Origin: an uncultured bacterium
Lineage (GTDB): Bacteria > Patescibacteriota > Patescibacteriia > Patescibacteriales > Patescibacteriaceae
Direction: 5' to 3'
Length of the DNA: 5,271 bases
NCBI GenBank assembly: GCA_937868555.1
Contig: CALMNI010000001.1
Coordinates: forward strand, 1-5,271
Positions 1 through 4,149 of this stretch are shown here, in pieces. Positions within the stretch are counted from its first letter, which is position 1. Each line of letters starts with the position of its first letter. Position numbers and translations under genes: made by a program. Under the pieces are notes generated by a model, which made no database searches, was not told where the DNA came from, and saw only the letters and a program-made list of their open reading frames with translations.

Positions 1-4
1 GTCA

Positions 5-35
5 ATAGCACCTTATATTACATATAAAGTGCTAT
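5..35. repeat. AT-rich hairpin downstream of vsr
   Basis: ATAGCAC (5-11) pairs with GTGCTAT (29-35). After one C/A mismatch, TTATAT (13-18) pairs with ATATAA (22-27) around a TAC loop. This is a 13-bp stem with one mismatch. It lies 22 bases past the vsr stop on the minus strand, where a transcription terminator for the recombinase-methyltransferase-vsr unit would be expected. The stem is AT-rich, and any U-tract would fall beyond the window edge, so terminator function is only a guess. The surrounding bases 1-57 are strongly AT-rich and show no gene. Confidence 0.4.
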
Positions 36-57
36 ATTATAAATATATGCTATCGGC

Positions 58-465
58 TCAGGAGCGAAGGAAGCTAGCGATTTTCCATAAGGCTGCTTCT
101 GGATTCTTTATGAGGCTATGTCCCCATACTCTCAAAACCTTCCATCCTTTCCGCCGCAGGGCGCGTCGGTTTCTGATATCGCGTGCTATATTGTTTTCGA
201 TTTTTGATCTCCAATACTCCTGAGGTATGCGCTGTTTCCATAGGTGAAATTTGTATCCATGCCAAAAATCACCATCTATAAAGATAGCGATTTTTTTCTT
301 TGGGAGTGCGACGTCGGGCTTGCCGGCGATCTTTGAATAGTGCTTTTGGAAATAGATCTTCTCGCTCTTTAAAAAGGTAAAAACCTTTCTTTCGATACCG
401 GTATTCTTCGCTCTTATAAGCGACATGATTTCGCTGCGCTTCTCCTTGGTAAAAACGTCAGGCAT
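58..465 (-). CDS. vsr: Very-short-patch-repair (Vsr) DNA mismatch endonuclease
   Basis: This is a 135-residue protein of the Vsr family, which nicks DNA 5' of the T in T:G mismatches formed when 5-methylcytosine deaminates and so starts very short patch repair. Numbering matches my recollection of E. coli Vsr almost exactly: E25 (in NTGIE), the catalytic D51 (in GKPD), and F67-W68-H69 (in DGDFWHG). The later helix reads NNIARDIRNR and is followed by GWKVLRVWGH. The start ATG lies inside the last codons of the methyltransferase gene (8-base overlap, ATGCCTGA) with no Shine-Dalgarno sequence, which suggests translational coupling. Oddities: the positions that bind a structural zinc in the E. 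coli enzyme (C66, H71, C73, C117) are D66, Y71, F73 and H116 or nearby, so the zinc site appears absent. H64 is replaced by D. The C-terminus is also about 20 residues shorter than in E. coli. The family call is secure, and activity is inferred from D51 and H69. Confidence 0.93.
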   Translation of the reverse strand: MPDVFTKEKRSEIMSLIRAKNTGIERKVFTFLKSEKIYFQKHYSKIAGKPDVALPKKKIAIFIDGDFWHGYKFHLWKQRIPQEYWRSKIENNIARDIRNRRALRRKGWKVLRVWGHSLIKNPEAALWKIASFLRS

Positions 466-1438
466 TTTTTTCAGACTCTAGCGCAATTCGAATGTTTTCA
501 GCAATACGTGCTATTACTGGAACGGTTACCGAATTCCCGATCTGCTTATAGAGATGGGAATGCGCTTGGTCAGCTGGGAAGGCAAATGATTCTGGGAAGC
601 CTTGAAGACGAGCACATTCTCTAGGAGTAAGCTTGCGGATTCCTTTTGCGTCCCGGATGATTGGAACGTTGTGACCGCCCAAGCCCATACTGGCGGTCAG
701 AGTCGGGCTCATACCGTTTTTTAATTCGCGCACGTAGACGCGTCTGTATTGGTAAAAGCTATCGCGTTTTTTTACTGCCGCTTTCAACCGCGTGTAGATA
801 TCATTATATCGGTTATCGTAGTAATATCCATCGTCAACGTTTCTTTCTAGGATCTGAGGCATTCGCTTAGTAAGCGGAATCTTATCTGGAAAATGGAATT
901 TCATGAGAGTCCGGGGCGATCGGAATGCTACGATATAAATCCTTTCTCGAGTTTGAGGAACGTTGCCATGCGTCATGCTATTCAGGACTTCCGCTTTCAT
1001 GTAGTACCCAGCCCGTTTCAACTCTTCTTCAATCCGCTTGAAGGTCTTTTCATCATCATGGTGCTTCAGGTGCTTCACGTTTTCCAGAAAGACGGCACGC
1101 GGCTTTCTTTTCTTCAAAATTTCAATCACGCCGAAAAGAAGATTGCCTCTGTCTTTGTCTGCAAATCCACGTTTGTGCCCAGCGACGGAAAATGGCTGGC
1201 ACGGAAAGCCTCCTGCCAGAATATCGAAGTCTTTCGGGATGCGCTTCATTCCGCGTTCGTTTATGGCTTCAAATAGATTCGAGTTGTCGATTCCTCCAAA
1301 GTTCAATTTGTATGTTTCCGCAGCTTTCTTGTCAAAATCGTTCGAATAGACTATTTCAAATCCGGCCGCTTCGAGTCCTATGCGTATGCCTCCTATGCCT
1401 GCAAACAAATCAATCGCTTTAAGTTTTTTCTTTGCCAT
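458..1438 (-). CDS. DNA (cytosine-5) methyltransferase, Dcm-type
   Basis: This 326-residue enzyme transfers a methyl group from S-adenosylmethionine to C5 of cytosine in a specific DNA site. All main C5-methyltransferase motifs are present in order: motif I DLFAGIGG (10-17, SAM binding), motif IV GGFPCQPFS (76-84) with catalytic C80, motif VI ENV (119-121) with E119, motif VIII QTRERIY (162-168), a target recognition region of about 175-262 containing SPTLTASMG and GGHNVP, motif IX RKLTPRECARLQGFP (268-282), and motif X QIGNSV (299-304). The length is normal for a solo bacterial enzyme, and nothing looks truncated. The sequence does not let me read the target site. The gene begins 20 bases after the recombinase stop with no clear ribosome binding site, and its end overlaps vsr. 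No restriction endonuclease partner is visible on either side, so it is either an orphan enzyme or its partner lies beyond the left edge. Confidence 0.96.
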   Translation of the reverse strand: MAKKKLKAIDLFAGIGGIRIGLEAAGFEIVYSNDFDKKAAETYKLNFGGIDNSNLFEAINERGMKRIPKDFDILAGGFPCQPFSVAGHKRGFADKDRGNLLFGVIEILKKRKPRAVFLENVKHLKHHDDEKTFKRIEEELKRAGYYMKAEVLNSMTHGNVPQTRERIYIVAFRSPRTLMKFHFPDKIPLTKRMPQILERNVDDGYYYDNRYNDIYTRLKAAVKKRDSFYQYRRVYVRELKNGMSPTLTASMGLGGHNVPIIRDAKGIRKLTPRECARLQGFPESFAFPADQAHSHLYKQIGNSVTVPVIARIAENIRIALESEKNA

Positions 1439-1458
1439 ATTGCTTCATTGTATAGGAT

Positions 1459-2808
1459 TTATAAGGTTTTTTCAATCTTAGAGCCGTCGATTGATACCGT
1501 CCCTCTTGTTATCGAAATTCGCGATCTAAGACATCCCATCAATTCTCTCTTTTCATCATTAGCTCCTTCCTCAAGTACGTATTTCATGTATATCCGCGGA
1601 TCGACGCTTTCGTACGGGGCACTAGGATTCGTTTGCCTCAGCACGCCTCTTTGGAATTTATCGTATCTCTTGAGCTCTTCTTCGAATTTATGCTGGATAT
1701 TCAATTTATTTATTTCTATTTGCCCGATGATCTTTATCAATTGCTTTACGAGCTCCTCTTCTCGCATATACGGATTCTTGCATTTCTTGTCTTTGGATCG
1801 GCAGCATCCGTAGTAGATGTATTTTGCAACCGTCCCGTTTTTGAGTTGCTTGTATTTTTCCTCGGCGCTCATCATTGACCCACATAGCCCGCAGCTCATG
1901 AGCTTGGCGAAGGTGAATTCCTTGCTTTGCCTGACAATGTTATCGCGCGTCAGCTGATTTTGTACTGCTTCAAATAATTCCTTAGTAATCAACGGCTCGT
2001 GCTTGCCCTGGTACCAGTTGCCGGAGTTCTTGGGATATTCAAATACCCCGTAATAAAAAGTGTTTGTTAGGGTCCGGTATAAATTACTAACCGATAGACT
2101 TTTGTTCCCGATCGTCTTGAAGTTAAGGTCGAATTTAAGCCAGTGATACAGTCTCCTGCCTGACCATTTTTCGTAAGCGACTTTCTCGAAGATATTTTTA
2201 ACTATCGCGGCGCGGTCGGGGTCAAGGATTGGCATGCATTTCCTGTCCATGAATTTTTGATTTAGATAACCCGTCGGAGCTTGGTTGGGCCATAGACCCA
2301 TCTCTACTCTTGTTCTGATGCCGCGCTTCACGTTGACGCCTCGGTTATCGTTTTCCAGTTTTGCCTGCGATCCGAGAATCATGAGAAGAAATTTCTCATT
2401 AGGCGAATTAGTGAACCGTTGCCCATAAGTCCGTATCTCCTTAAGTATTCCGGCATCAAGCAGATCGACAACCTTGCCGAGGTCACCGGCGTTTCTGCTG
2501 ATGCGATCTGGAGCCCACGTTAGGATACCGTTATATTGCCCCGCTTTTATTTCGTCGATAATCTCATTGAAGACTGGTCGCTGCCCCGTCTCCTTGGCCG
2601 AGTGTGATTCACGTTTCATGCAGACGATTTCAAGATTCTCCCGTTCGGCAAGCGCGAGCATTTCCTTTACTTGGGAATCGATGCTCAGGGCTTGCCGTTC
2701 CTCGGCCTCGCTTGATTTTCTCGCGTAGAGGCAGTATTTGACCGGCGTCTCCGTAATTATAGGTACGGCACCAAGTCGTTGATCCGTCAAAGAGCGCGTT
2801 TGTTCCAT
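1459..2808 (-). CDS. Large serine recombinase (site-specific integrase/transposase type)
   Basis: This is a 449-residue serine recombinase. The N-terminal resolvase catalytic domain (about 24-165) has YARKSS with R30 and the likely nucleophile S32, and then PDRISRN (100-106) with the conserved arginines R102 and R105. The long helix LGSQAKLENDN (145-155) leads into NVKRGIRTRVEMG. A Recombinase domain (about 170-290) contains APTGYL and the LTNTFYYGVFEY segment. A zinc ribbon follows with C306, C309, C335 or C336, and C343, then a helical tail (about 350-430). This is the layout of phage and integrative-element integrases, but it is at the short end of the family. These enzymes make a double-strand break through a 5'-phosphoserine link and exchange strands at att sites. 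The ATG at 2808 has no clear Shine-Dalgarno sequence, and about 20 poorly conserved residues precede the domain. The gene heads the minus-strand unit, followed by methyltransferase and vsr. It is probably the mobility gene of an integrated element; att sites are not identified. Confidence 0.93.
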   Translation of the reverse strand: MEQTRSLTDQRLGAVPIITETPVKYCLYARKSSEAEERQALSIDSQVKEMLALAERENLEIVCMKRESHSAKETGQRPVFNEIIDEIKAGQYNGILTWAPDRISRNAGDLGKVVDLLDAGILKEIRTYGQRFTNSPNEKFLLMILGSQAKLENDNRGVNVKRGIRTRVEMGLWPNQAPTGYLNQKFMDRKCMPILDPDRAAIVKNIFEKVAYEKWSGRRLYHWLKFDLNFKTIGNKSLSVSNLYRTLTNTFYYGVFEYPKNSGNWYQGKHEPLITKELFEAVQNQLTRDNIVRQSKEFTFAKLMSCGLCGSMMSAEEKYKQLKNGTVAKYIYYGCCRSKDKKCKNPYMREEELVKQLIKIIGQIEINKLNIQHKFEEELKRYDKFQRGVLRQTNPSAPYESVDPRIYMKYVLEEGANDEKRELMGCLRSRISITRGTVSIDGSKIEKTL

Positions 2809-2893
2809 ATGTGTTTGTTAATTATTAAAACTCTTCTAACACATAGATGACGCAGACCCTGACGCTAGTCTAGGAGGCAAGCTGTTGGTAACT

Positions 2894-2910
2894 AGGCCTT
2901 CGCAAGGCCT
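2894..2910. repeat. Perfect 7-bp hairpin AGGCCTT-CGC-AAGGCCT
   Basis: AGGCCTT (2894-2900) and AAGGCCT (2904-2910) form a perfect inverted repeat with a 3-base loop. Read on the plus strand it is followed by CTTTTCT, a weak T-rich tail. It could be a weak rightward terminator, shielding the downstream gene from read-through, or a protein-binding dyad upstream of the recombinase gene, whose start is 86 bases away on the minus strand. No plus-strand gene ends just before it, which weakens the terminator reading. Confidence 0.4.
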
Positions 2911-2931
2911 CTTTTCTAAGCTAGTATTCAG

Positions 2932-2960
2932 TGGACTTTTAGCCTTTTTTCGGCTAATAT
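2932..2960 (+). promoter_or_regulatory. Candidate promoter for the membrane protein gene
   Basis: TGGACT (2932-2937) lies 17 bases from TAATAT (2955-2960). Each hexamer matches four of six consensus sigma-70 positions. Transcription would start near 2967 and give a leader of about 195 bases that includes all of the hairpins at 2992-3161. A consensus -35 hexamer, TTGACA, also occurs at 2966-2971, but the bases 16-18 downstream (around TAAACC) are a poor -10, so this second promoter is less likely. This is prediction from sequence only. Confidence 0.3.
2939..2957. repeat. Inverted repeat TTAGCC / GGCTAA over the candidate -10
   Basis: TTAGCC (2939-2944) and GGCTAA (2952-2957) form a perfect 6-bp dyad with a TTTTTTC loop. 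The dyad sits in the spacer of the candidate promoter and overlaps its -10 hexamer, which is where a repressor operator is often found. As RNA it could also be a short hairpin on either strand. It has no T-tract after the stem, so it does not look like a normal terminator. Confidence 0.35.
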
Positions 2961-2991
2961 GAACATTGACAATTAAATAGGGAGACCTAAA

Positions 2992-3135
2992 CCGGCAAGC
3001 GATTGCCGGCATGGTCGAAAGTCGCAATCAGCATAAAGACCCCATCATCAGGGTCGCTGATTGCGCTATGCTTGGAAACTTGCATATGAGCCGAAAGGCT
3101 CGCCTGGTGATGGGTTTTGTGTATCCAAAGCCAGG
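2992..3135 (+). ncRNA. Structured RNA leader, candidate cis-regulatory element
   Basis: This stretch folds on paper into ordered helices. H1 is CCGGCAA (2992-2998) with TTGCCGG (3003-3009), capped by a GCGA tetraloop. H2 is CGCAATCAGC (3023-3032) with GCTGATTGCG (3056-3065), continued by GACCC (3038-3042) with GGGTC (3051-3055), with an ATAAA bulge and an 8-base loop. H3 is TATGC (3067-3071) with GCATA (3082-3086), capped by a possible G-GAAA-C after two U/U mismatches. H4 is GAGCC (3088-3092) with GGCTC (3097-3101), capped by GAAA. H5 is GGTTTTG (3113-3119) with CAAAGCC (3126-3132). In addition, CCCATCATCAGG (3041-3052) is complementary to CCTGGTGATGGG (3103-3114) over 12 bp with one G-U pair. 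That pairing competes with the tip of H2 and the base of H5. The region sits just upstream of the membrane protein gene. I do not recognise a known riboswitch class. It could instead be a DNA-level dyad array. Confidence 0.5.
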
Positions 3136-3146
3136 ATTTATTTACT

Positions 3147-3161
3147 AAGGAATATATCCTT
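3147..3161 (+). promoter_or_regulatory. Ribosome binding site folded in a start-adjacent hairpin
   Basis: AAGGA (3147-3151) is a Shine-Dalgarno-like sequence 10 bases before the ATG at 3162. It is perfectly complementary to TCCTT (3157-3161), the five bases directly before the ATG, with ATATA as the loop. The stem would hide the ribosome binding site, so access could be controlled by the structured leader, by temperature or by an upstream ribosome. The AAGGA also decides the start: it supports ATG 3162 over the upstream TTG at 3117, which has no ribosome binding site. Confidence 0.5.
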
Positions 3162-4076
3162 ATGAAAAAGCATCTCGCATTGAAAATCGTTCTCTCGCTG
3201 CTCCCAGCCTTGATTTTGACCCAGAACTGGGCTTGGATGAGCGCCAATAAGATTCTCGGCATAGCGTTCCTCGTTTTGTGGGCGTTGTGCGTCTGGCTCG
3301 TCTTGCGGATCGAGGATAAGGCAAAGATTATCGCCCAGCTTCTCCGTACCGCTGAAATCGGCTTGTTCCTCTTGCCGATCTCGGCGTTGATCCTGACATT
3401 CGTTATGGGCTCTCAAGTCGTTAATTCAACCGAAGGCGCTGCCCAGGCGGGAGCCGCTATCGGAGTCGGGATCGCCGGAATGATGGCCGTAATCCTCGGC
3501 TTCATTATAGGCGTTGCCGGAGGCGTTATCATGCATGTATTAGCCAAGCGGTTTGAAAAGAAAATTACTGACAAGGCCGAAACTAAGGCGACAAACTTCT
3601 TCGAGAAGCATAAGGCCGTTACTGTTACTCTTGCGGTCTTGCTTCTTATCATTATCGCTTCGGTAAAGTCCGCGGATCAGAAAACTGTAGCAACAAATAC
3701 TGCCACGCCAGAAAAGGCTGCCGCCACCGAACAGGCCAAGCCCGAGCAGCCGAAAGAGCCGACGCCAGTTGAGGTCGTAAAGTCGAGCGTCACGCGCGAT
3801 TCGATCGGCACGCCTGAGGCGAACGTCACGTTCAAGAACATTTCCAAGAAAGAAATCGACGGCATCAAGGCTCGGATCAAGACGTTTAATAATTTTGACG
3901 AGCCGGTTAACGGCTTCCTGTCCGATAATACGTTTGACGGAATTTCGCAGGACAAGATAGGCGTAGGGAAGTCGAATGATGTAACTTGGACTTTGTATAA
4001 CTTCGACGGCGCAAGCAAGATCAAGGTTGAGGTTTACCACGTTCATTTCAGCGACGGAACCGCTTGGGAAGAGTAA
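3162..4076 (+). CDS. Multi-pass membrane protein with extracytoplasmic C-terminal domain, unknown function
   Basis: This is a 304-residue protein whose function I do not recognise. Hydrophobic stretches suggest five membrane segments: about 5-23, 31-50, 65-83, 98-128 (glycine-rich and long) and 151-167. Charged loops (MKKH at the N-terminus, 51-63, 129-150 rich in K/R/E) fit the positive-inside rule with the N-terminus in the cytoplasm and the C-terminus outside. After TM5 comes a linker rich in Ala, Pro, Glu and Lys (about 171-204). A beta-rich domain follows (205-304) with NVTFKNISKKEIDGIKARI, TFNNFDEPV and TWTLYNFDGA. That spacing resembles small extracytoplasmic domains such as FxLYD or DUF5780, but I cannot confirm a match. 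There is no catalytic motif. The start at ATG 3162 is preceded by AAGGA at 10 bases; a TTG start at 3117 would add 15 residues ahead of TM1. The gene diverges from the recombinase, and an IS transposase begins 73 bases after its stop. It may be cargo of the mobile region or a host gene bordering the insertion. Confidence 0.85.
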   Translation: MKKHLALKIVLSLLPALILTQNWAWMSANKILGIAFLVLWALCVWLVLRIEDKAKIIAQLLRTAEIGLFLLPISALILTFVMGSQVVNSTEGAAQAGAAIGVGIAGMMAVILGFIIGVAGGVIMHVLAKRFEKKITDKAETKATNFFEKHKAVTVTLAVLLLIIIASVKSADQKTVATNTATPEKAAATEQAKPEQPKEPTPVEVVKSSVTRDSIGTPEANVTFKNISKKEIDGIKARIKTFNNFDEPVNGFLSDNTFDGISQDKIGVGKSNDVTWTLYNFDGASKIKVEVYHVHFSDGTAWEE

Positions 4077-4111
4077 TCGCTGGGTGTGAAGAGAAGAATG
4101 TTCGTATTGCC

Positions 4112-4136
4112 CGGGCGCCGCTGCCCGCCGATCGGC
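4112..4136. repeat. GC-rich dyads just upstream of the transposase start
   Basis: CGGGC (4112-4116) pairs with GCCCG (4123-4127) around a 6-base loop. It is followed by the palindrome GCCGATCGGC (4127-4136) and then by GGC-TCAA-GCC close to the ATG. The local GC content is much higher than in the flanks. No T-tract follows, so this is not a typical terminator. Hairpins in this position often protect IS transposase genes from outside transcription and translation; that role here is inferred. Confidence 0.4.
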
Positions 4137-4149
4137 CGGCTCAAGCCAT

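Noticed and set aside
458..460. TGA recoding, as in some candidate-phylum lineages
   Set aside because: TGA ends the methyltransferase and vsr at normal family positions, so it acts as a stop here.
3005..3016. GCCGGCATGGTC, which resembles the 5' part of the hepatitis delta virus ribozyme as I remember it
   Set aside because: Its first bases already pair in H1, no downstream GCCGG strand exists to form the ribozyme's P1 helix, and the fold order does not match.
2836..3027. A 63-residue minus-strand open frame
   Set aside because: It has no recognisable domain and no good ribosome binding site. It runs through several perfect inverted repeats that explain this DNA better as regulatory sequence.
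3023..3065. tRNA or CRISPR repeat as an explanation for the dyads
   Set aside because: There is no cloverleaf, no TTC arm and no repeated spacer pattern; only single-copy inverted repeats are seen.
3103..3135. CCTGG and CCAGG, both Dcm-type CCWGG sites, in the leader
   Set aside because: The methyltransferase target is unknown and such pentamers occur elsewhere in the window, so no methylation control can be claimed.
3117..3161. TTG start that would extend the membrane protein by 15 residues
   Set aside because: It lies inside a predicted stem with no ribosome binding site, whereas ATG 3162 has AAGGA and is followed by a typical MKK plus hydrophobic segment.
2987..3262. A 91-residue minus-strand open frame
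   Set aside because: It overlaps the structured leader and the start of the membrane protein gene on the opposite strand and shows no family motif.
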